Positions 16,717-26,007 of a stretch of 32,567 nucleotides of DNA are shown here, piece by piece. Source of the DNA: Luteibacter sp. (GTDB lineage: Bacteria; Pseudomonadota; Gammaproteobacteria; Xanthomonadales; Rhodanobacteraceae). The stretch covers positions 1 through 32,567 of the forward strand of contig NZ_WNDO01000041.1 of the NCBI RefSeq assembly GCF_009912395.1, read 5' to 3'. The position numbers were made by a program, and so were the translations under genes. Each line of letters opens with the position of its first letter. Position 1 is the stretch's first letter. Under the pieces are notes generated by a model, which ran no database searches, had not been told where the DNA came from, and saw only the letters and a list, made by a program, of their open reading frames with translations.

Positions 16717-17838
16717 ATGTCTTCGAGCGACCTCGCTCCCGCCGCACCCTGGATCGACAGCGCCGACGCGCTGACCGACTGGCTCGCGCCCATCGCGCCC
16801 CACGCCGTCGTCGGCCTCGACACCGAGTTCATGCGGCGCAACACCTTCTATCCGCAACTCGCCCTGCTCCAGCTCGCTCACGACGGCCGCTACGCGCTGA
16901 TCGATCCTCTCGCGTTCCCGCTCAACGGCGCCCTCACCCAGGCCTTCGCGACGCAGCCTACGGTCACCGTGATGCACAGCGCCGGCGAGGATCTGGAAGC
17001 CCTGTCGCCCTTCCTTCCCGAAGGCCCGCACACGCTGTTCGACACCCAGATCGCCGCCGCCTTCGTGGGCATGGGCCTGGGCATCAGCTATCGCGCACTC
17101 GTGAAGGAACTGGTCGGCGACGAACTGGACAAGGGCGAAACGCGCAGCGATTGGCTGCAGCGGCCGCTCACCGAATCGCAAAAGCTCTACGCCACGCTCG
17201 ACGTGGTCCATCTGCATCCGGTGCATGCGATCCTTGCCGAGCGCCTCGCCGCCCGCGATCGCGCGCAATGGCATGCCGAGGACTGCGCCCGCATGAAGCG
17301 CCGCGCCAGCCAGCGCGAAGGCGATCCGCAGCCGCAGCGTGGTTACAAGCCGGCCGCCGAGTGGGCACCGGAGAAGCAGGCCCTGCTGCGCCGTGTGCTG
17401 CGCTGGCGCGAAGTCACCGCGCGCACCCTCGACAAGCCCCGTTCGTGGCTGCTCGAAGACAGCCACGCACTGGAACTCACCGATCGCCTGCCGACCTCGC
17501 TCGCGGCGGTCGAGGAGCGTACGCGCGGCACCCGCGCGCTTCGCTCCCAGCAGCGCGAGGAGCTTTACCAAGTGCTGCTGCGCCCAATCGAGGCCATCGA
17601 GGTCGAAGAAACCGCGCCGGTCGTCGGTCACCCGGTGGGCGATGCCAAGCGCGCCATCAACGAGATGCGCACCGTCGTCGACCAGGTCGCCACCGAACTC
17701 GACCTGCCGGCTGGCCTGCTCTGCTCGCGCAAGTCGCTCGAGGAATACGTGATGGGTGGCGGCCAGTGGCCCGACGCGCTCGACGGCTGGCGCCGTGGCG
17801 TGCTGTTCGACCGACTCTCGTCACTACTTCCCGGCTGA
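16717..17838 (+). CDS. rnd: Ribonuclease D
   Basis: This 3'-5' exoribonuclease for tRNA and stable RNA maturation has 373 residues, normal for RNase D. The DEDDy catalytic set is visible: D35 and E37 in GLDTEF (Exo I), D92 in SAGEDLEAL (Exo II), and Y158 with D162 in YATLDVVHL (Exo III). Two helical HRDC-type regions follow (about 215-295 and 300-370), ending in LPAGLLCSRKSLEEYV and WRRGVLFDRL. The start at 16717 follows AAGGA by seven bases; the open frame extends further upstream but into the divergent gene. Two unknown genes follow at short distance on the same strand and may be co-transcribed. Confidence 0.95.
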   Translation: MSSSDLAPAAPWIDSADALTDWLAPIAPHAVVGLDTEFMRRNTFYPQLALLQLAHDGRYALIDPLAFPLNGALTQAFATQPTVTVMHSAGEDLEALSPFLPEGPHTLFDTQIAAAFVGMGLGISYRALVKELVGDELDKGETRSDWLQRPLTESQKLYATLDVVHLHPVHAILAERLAARDRAQWHAEDCARMKRRASQREGDPQPQRGYKPAAEWAPEKQALLRRVLRWREVTARTLDKPRSWLLEDSHALELTDRLPTSLAAVEERTRGTRALRSQQREELYQVLLRPIEAIEVEETAPVVGHPVGDAKRAINEMRTVVDQVATELDLPAGLLCSRKSLEEYVMGGGQWPDALDGWRRGVLFDRLSSLLPG

Positions 17839-17863
17839 CCGGACGCGACGCAAGAACGCAAGC

Positions 17864-18409
17864 ATGGGCACCGCCCCCACGACCACGGAAGCTACGCTGG
17901 AGAGCATCCAGGGCAACCTGATACGTGGCCGTTCGGGCGAATCGCATCGCCTCTATCGCCTGCGTATCGACGGTCGTTGGTATTTCTGTAAGGCAGGCGA
18001 TTTCGCCGATGCCAAACAAGCCAGCGCGACACTACGCCATGCAACGCCGCCCATCCGCGTGACGATGGCACCCGTCGTCACCCGCGGACGTCACGGGCTT
18101 TACTGGCTACGCGTCCACGACAGCGACCTCGCGCTTTCGCCGACCAATCCTTATCGGACGTCCGGCATCTTCGTGCTGCTGATCCTGGCGACAGCCGTCC
18201 TGGGTGCGCTCTGCCGTCATGGGCTGGCATGGATGGATGGTTTGGCCGGCGTCGGCTTCCTTTTGGCGCTACCGGTAGCCCTGGTCGTGGCGGTAGCGAC
18301 CCTGATCGGCGGCGTGTTCTCGATCGTCGGCGTCTTCATCATCGCATCCATGCTGAGGCCCGGGCGCCTCGCGGCCTACCGCACCTATCGGCGGACGACC
18401 AAGGCATGA
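17864..18409 (+). CDS. Predicted inner-membrane protein of unknown function
   Basis: The product of 181 residues begins with a soluble domain of about 95 residues containing LYRLRIDGRWYFCKAGDFADAKQAS and HGLYWLRVHDSDLALSP, which reads like a small beta-barrel domain. Two transmembrane helices follow at about 105-125 (IFVLLILATAVLGALC) and 130-160 (GFLLALPVALVVAVATLIGGVFSIVGVFII), then a basic tail (RPGRLAAYRTYRRTTKA). The start at 17864 is 26 bases after rnd. Its stop overlaps the next gene by ATGA, so the two are translationally coupled and probably work together. The next product repeats the idea of a small beta-rich domain. Family not recognised. Confidence 0.72.
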   Translation: MGTAPTTTEATLESIQGNLIRGRSGESHRLYRLRIDGRWYFCKAGDFADAKQASATLRHATPPIRVTMAPVVTRGRHGLYWLRVHDSDLALSPTNPYRTSGIFVLLILATAVLGALCRHGLAWMDGLAGVGFLLALPVALVVAVATLIGGVFSIVGVFIIASMLRPGRLAAYRTYRRTTKA

Positions 18410-18804
18410 AGCCCGTCTACATCCGGGTCGAAGGCACGATCGCCCGTGTACGCGATCGCACAGTCGGCAGCGAGGTCAGCGGCGGCGCGAGCCTGCTCGG
18501 CGATGGCCCCATGGAAAGTACTTCCACGCAATACTTCAACGAGGTGTCGATCGACCTCGAAGACGAGGCGACGCCCTTGACCATGGTGCTGCGCTGGCCC
18601 GATCGCCTGTTCGTCCAGAACGGCGACCGGGTCATGGCATGGTGCGAATTGGAAGACGGTGGCCGTCCTGTGGTCGCGCTATGCAACCTCACCGATGGCT
18701 CCAACTACCTTCTCGTCGGCTCGCCGTTCAAGCGGCGCAGGCTGAAACACCTGGCCGCCGACTACCTGCCCCGCGAAACCGCCCGATGCTGGCGGGCCGC
18801 CTGA
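18406..18804 (+). CDS. Unknown beta-rich protein coupled to the preceding membrane protein
   Basis: The protein of 132 residues starts in an ATGA overlap with the upstream gene. It is soluble, with alternating strands: VYIRVEGTIARVRDR, STQYFNEVSIDLEDEATPLTMVLRW, RLFVQNGDRVMAWCELEDGGRPVVALCNLTDGSNYLL. The middle and end (N-G-D-R-V-M-A-W-C-E, then VVALCNLTDG) resemble an OB-fold-like small barrel such as those fused to membrane proteins of the NfeD sort, but I cannot assign a family. It is convergent with the secreted protein gene, six bases between the stops. Confidence 0.68.
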   Translation: MKPVYIRVEGTIARVRDRTVGSEVSGGASLLGDGPMESTSTQYFNEVSIDLEDEATPLTMVLRWPDRLFVQNGDRVMAWCELEDGGRPVVALCNLTDGSNYLLVGSPFKRRRLKHLAADYLPRETARCWRAA

Positions 18805-18810
18805 CCATCG

Positions 18811-19284
18811 TCACGGCGTCGAGCAATCCTTGCGCGCCGTATCCGCCACCGAGGCGATGAGCCAACGCTTGTCGACCTGCACCACGGTCACCACGTTGCT
18901 GCCGCAATGAGTCGGCTTGTCGTCGACATAGAACACGTAAGGCACCCAGATCACGCCGACGTTGTCGTCGAGATGGATCGACGGCGTACCCGTTTTTTCC
19001 AGGAGCTTCGTCGGGCTCGCCTTGGGCAGGCGCGCAAGGAATCCGTCCAGGTCCAGCACCTGCGGCTTGCCATCGCGCATCAAGGTGGCATGGAAGCTCG
19101 GCAGGGCCTGTTCGCGCATCAATGCGGGATCGTATTTGGCGAGGCCATCGAGAAAACGTTGCAGGGGCTGAAATGCGGCCTGTTCCTGGGCATTCATGGC
19201 ATTCGCCTGCGGGCTGATGGTGAGCGATCCGGCAGTGATGCCAATGCAGGCGCATAGCGAAAGAAAACGTGGAAATCGAGTCAT
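18811..19284 (-). CDS. Exported NTF2-like protein of unknown function
   Basis: The product of 157 residues has a Sec signal peptide of about 29 residues (hydrophobic SLCACIGITAGSLTI, cleavage near ANA). The mature part has the pattern of NTF2/SnoaL-like cone-shaped domains: helix QPLQRFLDGLAKYDPALMREQAL, strands SFHATLMRDGKPQVL, helix DLDGFLARL, and strands VGVIWVPYVFYVDDKPTHCGSNVVTVVQVDKRWLIASVADTA. The last strands, with an H-C-G near the middle and the K-R-W-L-I-A-S-V ending, are typical. It is probably a periplasmic ligand-binding protein or enzyme; nothing indicates the substrate. The start at 19284 is chosen because the signal peptide begins there; a longer frame upstream has no such feature. 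Confidence 0.72.
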   Translation of the reverse strand: MTRFPRFLSLCACIGITAGSLTISPQANAMNAQEQAAFQPLQRFLDGLAKYDPALMREQALPSFHATLMRDGKPQVLDLDGFLARLPKASPTKLLEKTGTPSIHLDDNVGVIWVPYVFYVDDKPTHCGSNVVTVVQVDKRWLIASVADTARKDCSTP

Positions 19285-19399
19285 GGTGTTCCCCGTGCGA
19301 GATGAGGCGAAAAGGGAGCAATGATGCCGAGTGGCATCGCCGTCGGCTGTCACATAGCACTCGAAACGCACCGATCCGTGCAAGTGGCTTTTGTCCTGC

Positions 19400-19427
19400 G
19401 CCCCGGGCGACCATGAACGCCCGGGGC
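19400..19427 (-). terminator. GC-rich hairpin after the catalase gene
   Basis: GCCCCGGGCG (19400-19409) and CGCCCGGGGC (19418-19427) form a perfect ten-base stem with an eight-base loop, nine bases after the catalase stop. There is no T run, but the stem is strong enough to act as a terminator or as a 3'-end protector. Confidence 0.5.
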
Positions 19428-19435
19428 CCCGTGCC

Positions 19436-21538
<2,103 letters not shown>

Positions 21539-21667
21539 GGCTGACCTCGGCTGGATGCATCCGGGCGACCATGCGCCGGATATCGTCAAGACCGGGTGCA
21601 TCCCGGATGACGCCACGCATGCGTTTCGTCGTCATGCGCTATCACTGCGATATCCTCGCGAGACCTC

Positions 21668-22129
21668 ATGGTTCGAGCCATTCGCATGTCTTCATCGATC
21701 GATATCGTCGTGACCGACCGGCCTTCTGCCGATGTCGTCGCAGACATCTCCGAGGCGCTGGATGCCTTCAACATCATGGCGAGCGGGATCGCGGACCGAA
21801 CACCACTGGCGGTGCTGGCCAAAGACAAAGCGACGGGCGACATCCTCGGCGGTCTCACCGGCCGCACCTCGCTGGGCATGCTGTTCATCGACCTGTTCCA
21901 CCTGCCCGAGACCCTGAGAGGCCAGGGCATCGGCAGCCGCCTGCTCGCTGAAGCGGAAGCCGAAGGCCGCCGACGCGGCTGCCGCTCTGCCGTGCTTTAC
22001 ACCATCTCGTTCCAGGCCCCGGCGTTCTACCAGCGCCATGGCTGGACGGTTTTCGGCGAGGTACCTTGCGACCCAGAGGGCACCTCGCGGGTGTTTCTTT
22101 CCAAGGATCTGCGCCAGAGCCTCCCCTAG
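21668..22129 (+). CDS. GNAT family N-acetyltransferase
   Basis: The protein of 153 residues (147 from a second in-frame ATG at 21686) is a compact GNAT. Motif A is complete: LPETLRGQGIGSRLLAEAEAEGRRRGC, with R-G-Q-G-I-G binding the pyrophosphate of acetyl-CoA. Strand 5 and the CoA-closing helix follow (AVLYTISFQAPAFYQRHGWTVFGEVP), with the conserved F-Y-x-x-x-G-W. The N-terminal part contains an acidic patch (ADVVADISEALDAFN), suggesting a small polar substrate, otherwise unknown. It is divergent from the catalase gene with about 130 bases between the starts. Confidence 0.9.
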   Translation: MVRAIRMSSSIDIVVTDRPSADVVADISEALDAFNIMASGIADRTPLAVLAKDKATGDILGGLTGRTSLGMLFIDLFHLPETLRGQGIGSRLLAEAEAEGRRRGCRSAVLYTISFQAPAFYQRHGWTVFGEVPCDPEGTSRVFLSKDLRQSLP

Positions 22130-22223
22130 GCAAAACGCCAACTGCGTCACGGCTCGAAACGCTGCGGTTGCGGGTCATGCCTACCTACTAGTAGATTTGC
22201 CCATCTATCGAAGGGCAAGGCTT

Positions 22224-22757
22224 ATGTCGACGACACCACCGAGTGACCTGGAACGCCGACTCAAGGCCGTCGAGGACAAATTCGCCATCCTCGAACTCAT
22301 CGCCTCCCACCCGCCCAGCGCAGACACCGGCTCGTCGGATTACACGCGTTCGGTCTACACGCAGGACAGTGTGTTTGACCGTGGGGCCCAACTCGACGGC
22401 GCGAGCGGTTCGGAGGCGATTGCCGCCTTTATCGAGCGACCGGAGCACCACGCCGCGATCCACGGTGGTCTTGCCCATGTCGGCGGCCTGCCGCTGATCG
22501 ACGTGCGTGGCGACACGGCCGTGGTGACCTCGTACCTGTTGATCATTCACCTGGATGCGGAAGGCCCGCGTCGCGAGCTTCCCAATCACGGCGTGTCCTC
22601 GGGTTACCGCATCCACCGCACCGTCGTGAACCGCTGGGAGCTGGAACGACACGACGGTCGATGGATGATCGCGCGACGCACGCTGCTCCCCGTGGACGGC
22701 TCGGAAGCACACCAGGCCTTGCTCCGCCAGGCTGTTGGCAGCCGGAAAGATCGCTGA
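22224..22757 (+). CDS. SnoaL/NTF2-like protein
   Basis: The product of 177 residues has the layout of the NTF2-like SnoaL_4 group: helix SDLERRLKAVEDKFAILELIASHP, then YTRSVYTQDSVFDRG (conserved D-x-V-F/W-D), GSEAIAAFIERPEHHAAIHGGLAHVGGLP, DTAVVTSYLLIIHLDAEG and a final VNRWELERHDGRWMIARRTLLPVDGSE. Family members are isomerases, dehydratases or hydroxylases of small molecules; substrate here unknown. AAGG precedes the ATG. The last bases of the gene contain the -35 box of the tRNA-Ala promoter that follows, and the stop codon is immediately before the -10. Confidence 0.85.
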   Translation: MSTTPPSDLERRLKAVEDKFAILELIASHPPSADTGSSDYTRSVYTQDSVFDRGAQLDGASGSEAIAAFIERPEHHAAIHGGLAHVGGLPLIDVRGDTAVVTSYLLIIHLDAEGPRRELPNHGVSSGYRIHRTVVNRWELERHDGRWMIARRTLLPVDGSEAHQALLRQAVGSRKDR

Positions 22758-22763
22758 TATGAT
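22735..22763 (+). promoter_or_regulatory. Promoter of tRNA-Ala
   Basis: TTGGCA (22735-22740), a spacer of 17 bases, and TATGAT (22758-22763), each five of six matches to consensus. The tRNA begins 11 bases after the -10. The -35 lies inside the last codons of the upstream NTF2-like gene. Confidence 0.75.
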
Positions 22764-22774
22764 CATCGGCTCGT

Positions 22775-22850
<76 letters not shown>

Positions 22851-22865
22851 ATCATTCCAGACACG

Positions 22866-22900
22866 AAGCCTCGGACCGCATCTGCGTCCGAGGCTTTTTT
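22866..22900 (+). terminator. Intrinsic terminator of tRNA-Ala
   Basis: AAGCCTCGGAC and GTCCGAGGCTT form an 11-base stem around a nine-base loop and run into six T at 22895-22900. It lies 15 bases beyond the tRNA. Confidence 0.93.
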
Positions 22901-22972
22901 GTTGCCCGCGTTTTCGCGACACCGCGTCGTCGGCGATCGCCCTCCCCTGCACCCACCCTCGGAGATAGCATC

Positions 22973-24031
22973 ATGAACCGTATATCCGGTTGCGCCCTGA
23001 CGCGTGCGCAAACGCTGCTGCCCCTCGCGCTTCTGGCGTCTTTCACGGCCACCGCCGCCAGCGGCGCACCTTCGGCGACGCCCGTAAGCTACATCGCCTA
23101 TTACGAGCAGGACGGCGGCCCGTCCTCGAAGGCGCTGCACGACCGAAACGCCTACTTCAACGGCCTCGCGACCGATTCGTTCGCCGTGCGGAGCACGGGC
23201 AAACTCACGGGTGACGTGCCCCTGGACGACCTGCGATACGCGAGCGGCCTGGGCATAAAGAGCTATGCGGTGGTCTCGAATTTCGCGGGTAGCGACTTCG
23301 ACGGAGCGCTCGCCCATTCGGTGATCGCCTCGTCCTCGGCGACGAACAACTTCATCGCCAGCAGCCTCCAGAAGCTCGCCGCCGGCAACTACACCGGCCT
23401 GAACATCGATTTCGAATCGGTGGCCCGCAAGGATCGCCGCGCCTACACCGCCTTCGTCACCACGGTGGCGCAGGCCATGCATGCCAAAAACTACAGCGTG
23501 GTGGTTTCGATCCCGGCGATGACCCAGGACGACCCGTCCAGCGACTGGACGGGCGCGTTCGACCTGGCAGCGCTTGGCCAACAAGCCGACATCATCCAGT
23601 TGATGACCTATGACGAGAACGGTTCGTGGAGCGATGCCGGGCCTGTCGCCGGACTGGACTGGATGGAAAGCGCGGTGCAGTACGCCACGTCGGTGGTTCC
23701 CGCCGGCAAGGTGAGCCTCGGCATCCCCGCTTATGGCTACGATTGGAACCTGGCCAACCCCAGTGCCAACGCACAAATTTCATGGAAGGCCATCGCACCC
23801 CTTCTCGCCAGCTCCAACGCGTCACCCGAATGGGACGACGCATCGTCGTCGCCGCATTTCCATTACGCCACCAACGGACAGGATCACGTCGTCTGGTACG
23901 AGAATGCGCGAAGCCTGCAAGCCAAGATGGCACTCGTACCGAAGTACGGCCTGAGCGGTGCATCCGTCTACGCGCTGGGTATGGAGGATCGCGCATTCTG
24001 GGAATCCCTGGAAGGCACGACGAAACAGTAA
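22973..24031 (+). CDS. Secreted glycoside hydrolase family 18 protein
   Basis: The product of 352 residues has a Sec signal peptide (about 1-31, cleavage near ASG-AP) and one GH18 TIM barrel. The catalytic strand reads TGLNIDFE: Glu148 is the acid/base and D146 its partner, but the first acidic position of the DxxDxDxE motif is Thr141 and the second is Asn144. Other GH18 blocks are visible: YIAYYEQDG at strand 1, YSVVVSIPAMTQDD, IIQLMTYDENG and GKVSLGIPAYGYDWN. The arrangement is closer to peptidoglycan- or SleL/YdhD-type GH18 proteins than to secreted chitinases, so a cell-wall or N-acetylglucosamine substrate is possible. GGAG lies eight bases before the ATG. Confidence 0.9.
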   Translation: MNRISGCALTRAQTLLPLALLASFTATAASGAPSATPVSYIAYYEQDGGPSSKALHDRNAYFNGLATDSFAVRSTGKLTGDVPLDDLRYASGLGIKSYAVVSNFAGSDFDGALAHSVIASSSATNNFIASSLQKLAAGNYTGLNIDFESVARKDRRAYTAFVTTVAQAMHAKNYSVVVSIPAMTQDDPSSDWTGAFDLAALGQQADIIQLMTYDENGSWSDAGPVAGLDWMESAVQYATSVVPAGKVSLGIPAYGYDWNLANPSANAQISWKAIAPLLASSNASPEWDDASSSPHFHYATNGQDHVVWYENARSLQAKMALVPKYGLSGASVYALGMEDRAFWESLEGTTKQ

Positions 24032-24047
24032 ACCGACGACCGGACCC

Positions 24048-24096
24048 TAATGATATAGCGATCGGCTGCGCACGCCCACCGATCGCTACGTCATTA
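24048..24096. terminator. Large hairpin between convergent genes
   Basis: TAGCGATCGG (24056-24065) and CCGATCGCTA (24079-24088) form a perfect ten-base stem. An outer TAATGA/TCATTA pair (24048-24053 and 24091-24096) extends it across a two-base bulge. It sits between the GH18 gene and the convergent histidine phosphatase gene and could end both transcripts, although neither side has a T run. Confidence 0.5.
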
Positions 24097-24107
24097 CATC
24101 AGTGACC

Positions 24108-24707
24108 TCAGCAGCCGTCGCCTGGAAGCAGATGCTCCACCACCATGCGGCTACGCGACGCATCCAGGTCGCCATGGTGATCGAAGTGCAGCTCCACTAC
24201 CCAGTTGTAGACATCCTCTGGCCACGACTTGCGGCCGGTGATGGTCTTGGCCTTGCCGCCCAGCGCGTCAATCAGCTTGTCGATGTGCCCGTGATGCCAT
24301 GCGATCAATACCACGTTGGCGTGATTGTCCCAGCGTAGCGCCTTGGCGAGATCGTCGACCTGGTCGTCGGCATACGGTTGCTCGATCGGCAGACCCAGGC
24401 GCTGCGACAACGGGGTAAGCGTCAGGCGCGGGCGCGCGCTTTCCTTGCTATCGCGCGTGGCGATCAGGCGCTGTGGCAACAGACTCTCGCCGTCCGTCCG
24501 CCATGGATCGAAATAGCTGGCATACGCCGCAGCGCGCTGCTCACCCTGCGCGCTGAGCCCATTACCGTCGCTCGCCTTCTCCGCATGACGCACGATCAAC
24601 ACCGTGGCGTCGCGCAGCCCCTTGTCACCCTTATCGTCATGATGTGCCAGGGCGAGAGCCGGCAGGCAGCAAAGAACCAGCAAAAACTTTCGGACAAACA
24701 TGGGCAT
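24108..24707 (-). CDS. Exported histidine phosphatase family protein
   Basis: The protein of 199 residues has a signal peptide (VRKFLLVLCCLPALALA, cleavage near residue 21) followed by the phosphoglycerate mutase-like fold. The phosphate-accepting histidine is H41 in the RHAEK motif (VLIVRHAEKASDGNGLS). The second histidine is in VLIAWHHGHIDKL. RLIATRDSKESARPRLTLTPL matches the region that carries a conserved arginine. It should act in the periplasm on a phosphate ester; the substrate is not visible. A histidine/aspartate-rich patch (HHDDKGDKG) follows the signal peptide. AAGGGGG precedes the ATG at 24707; a second in-frame ATG lies six bases later. Confidence 0.88.
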   Translation of the reverse strand: MPMFVRKFLLVLCCLPALALAHHDDKGDKGLRDATVLIVRHAEKASDGNGLSAQGEQRAAAYASYFDPWRTDGESLLPQRLIATRDSKESARPRLTLTPLSQRLGLPIEQPYADDQVDDLAKALRWDNHANVVLIAWHHGHIDKLIDALGGKAKTITGRKSWPEDVYNWVVELHFDHHGDLDASRSRMVVEHLLPGDGC

Positions 24708-24781
24708 GCACCCCCTTCTCGGAAGCTGCCGACACTACTGGCCGATGGCTTGCGCGTAAATGAATGAGCCAGCCTCCCTCC

Positions 24782-25213
24782 CTAATTGATGATTTCACCC
24801 AGTCCCTCTTCGACACGACGTCGCAACTGGCGGATGAACTCCGGATCGTAAGGCTCCCAGCTCTCCAGCTCCCCGACGATCTCCAGGGAATAGACGCTTC
24901 GATACGACCGCGTCGGATTGCCCTTGAACTTCTGGTTGGTGACATTCGGATCGTCTTCGAACGCACCGGTCGGCACCACGACGTAGACACGCGGCCTGCC
25001 ATCGCCACGCGCCATCTCAGCCGCAAGACCCGCACCCTTCGACAGGCTCGTGAAATAGATATGGTTCATGACGACGCGGTCGTCGTAATTGGACCGGAAC
25101 CCGGCAGTCAGCAGATCGCCGACCGACAGCTCCGCGCGGGTTCCGTGATAGAACGGCCCGGCGAGCGCGGCGCAGTTCTGGGGTGTAACGGGAATCCACT
25201 CTTCGTCGTGCAT
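24782..25213 (-). CDS. arr: NAD(+)-rifampin ADP-ribosyltransferase (Arr)
   Basis: The protein of 143 residues matches the Arr family in length and in all its blocks: FYHGTRAELSVGDLL, GFRSNYDDR, HIYFTSLSKGAGLAAEMA, RVYVVVPTGAFEDDPNVTNQKFKGNPTRSYRS, then LEIVGELESW. The HGT histidine (H23), the aromatic residue in IYF and the aspartate in EDDP are the family's NAD-binding and active-site positions. Arr enzymes inactivate rifamycins by ADP-ribosylating the C23 hydroxyl. There is no adjacent integron or transposase, and codon use looks like the chromosome, so this is probably an ancestral chromosomal copy. A perfect -10 (TATAAT, minus strand) lies about 90 bases upstream. Confidence 0.93.
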   Translation of the reverse strand: MHDEEWIPVTPQNCAALAGPFYHGTRAELSVGDLLTAGFRSNYDDRVVMNHIYFTSLSKGAGLAAEMARGDGRPRVYVVVPTGAFEDDPNVTNQKFKGNPTRSYRSVYSLEIVGELESWEPYDPEFIRQLRRRVEEGLGEIIN

Positions 25214-25301
25214 CGCCCTGGCCGCCCCGTGTTTTGCTGTCCCATCGACAGGGCCGCGAGTCTAGTCCTCGTGCCGAATCTTGCTGCAAGCCCGGGCGGC
25301 T

Positions 25302-25329
25302 ATTATACATTGAGGGTGGGAGGCGCAAT
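25302..25329 (-). promoter_or_regulatory. Candidate promoter of arr
   Basis: On the minus strand TATAAT (plus-strand bases 25302-25307) is a perfect -10. TTGCGC lies 15 bases upstream, a short spacer, so the -35 is uncertain and sits inside the stem-loop at 25318-25338. The transcript would have a leader of about 80 nt before the arr start. Confidence 0.45.
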
Positions 25330-25348
25330 GCGCCTCCCTTTTTGTTTT
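25318..25348 (+). terminator. Rho-independent terminator in plus orientation with no plus-strand gene before it
   Basis: GGGAGGCGC (25318-25326) and GCGCCTCCC (25330-25338) pair perfectly around a three-base loop and are followed by TTTTTGTTTT. This would stop transcription moving rightward. The nearest plus-strand gene is GH18, more than 1.2 kb upstream, with two minus-strand genes in between. Confidence 0.75.
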
Positions 25349-25926
25349 CAGGCCCCCGCCAGGCGCTTGTCGATCCCGGCATAGAAGTCCCGATACACCT
25401 GCGGATCGCTGACGATCGAGGTACGGGCATCGCCCTTGCTGTCCCAGACGGTCACACGAAAGCGCGTACGCACTTTCACCCCATGCCCCTCCGCCTCGAC
25501 GGCCACGAAGGCCTCGGTGCTCTGGTGATCCGGCTTGGCCGGTAGCGGCAGTCCACGCGACTTAGCCACGCCCCGGAAGATTTCCCGGCGCATGCTGACC
25601 AGGGTCTCGTCATGCCGGGCGTCAATCAGGTGAAACTCCGGATCGATCTCGACGGAGGCATAGCCCTGCTGTGTCAGCACCGCCGCTGCGGCGGCCAGCA
25701 CCTTGCCCGGGTCGGTAGAAGCACAGTCGTGATCGCGCGATTGCTCGAAGGCCTGCCGTTCCTGCGCTGTCTGCGGCACGGTCACCTGGGTGGAACTGAA
25801 GCGCAGCATGTGTCCGCCGTTGCCCGTGACCTGGGGCGCCGGTGGATCGTCCTCAGCCAGCACCGCCAGCGGAAACAACGCAACCGCCAGCATGGCGGCC
25901 TTCCATCGCAAGATATTCCGGGGCAC
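25348..25926 (-). CDS. Exported protein of unknown function
   Basis: The product of 192 residues has a signal peptide of about 24 residues (AAMLAVALFPLAVLA, cleavage before EDDPP). The mature part contains one cysteine (DHDCASTDPGKVL) and a well-formed alternation of helices and strands (VLAAAAAVLTQQGYASVEIDPEFHLIDARHDE; VSMRREIFRGVAKSRG; TEAFVAVEAEGHGVKVRTRFRVTVWDSKG; YRDFYAGIDKRL). This is the general style of periplasmic outer-membrane-assembly or DUF4136-like proteins, but I do not identify the family. It starts with GTG at 25926 after AAAGGAG at six bases. A 12-base perfect hairpin separates it from the TonB receptor gene upstream on the same strand. Confidence 0.75.
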   Translation of the reverse strand: MPRNILRWKAAMLAVALFPLAVLAEDDPPAPQVTGNGGHMLRFSSTQVTVPQTAQERQAFEQSRDHDCASTDPGKVLAAAAAVLTQQGYASVEIDPEFHLIDARHDETLVSMRREIFRGVAKSRGLPLPAKPDHQSTEAFVAVEAEGHGVKVRTRFRVTVWDSKGDARTSIVSDPQVYRDFYAGIDKRLAGA

Positions 25927-25941
25927 GGCGCACTCCTTTGT

Positions 25942-25983
25942 GGTTATCGAACCCGGCGCGAGTCTATGCCAGGTTCGATAACC
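25942..25983 (-). terminator. Perfect 12-base inverted repeat downstream of the TonB receptor gene
   Basis: GGTTATCGAACC (25942-25953) and GGTTCGATAACC (25972-25983) are perfect reverse complements with an 18-base loop. It ends 24 bases after the receptor stop codon, and the ribosome-binding site of the next gene begins almost directly beyond it. There is no T run, so it may be a terminator, a processing site or an mRNA stabiliser. Confidence 0.5.
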
Positions 25984-26007
25984 GGATGCTTACCGCCAGG
26001 CGGTGGA

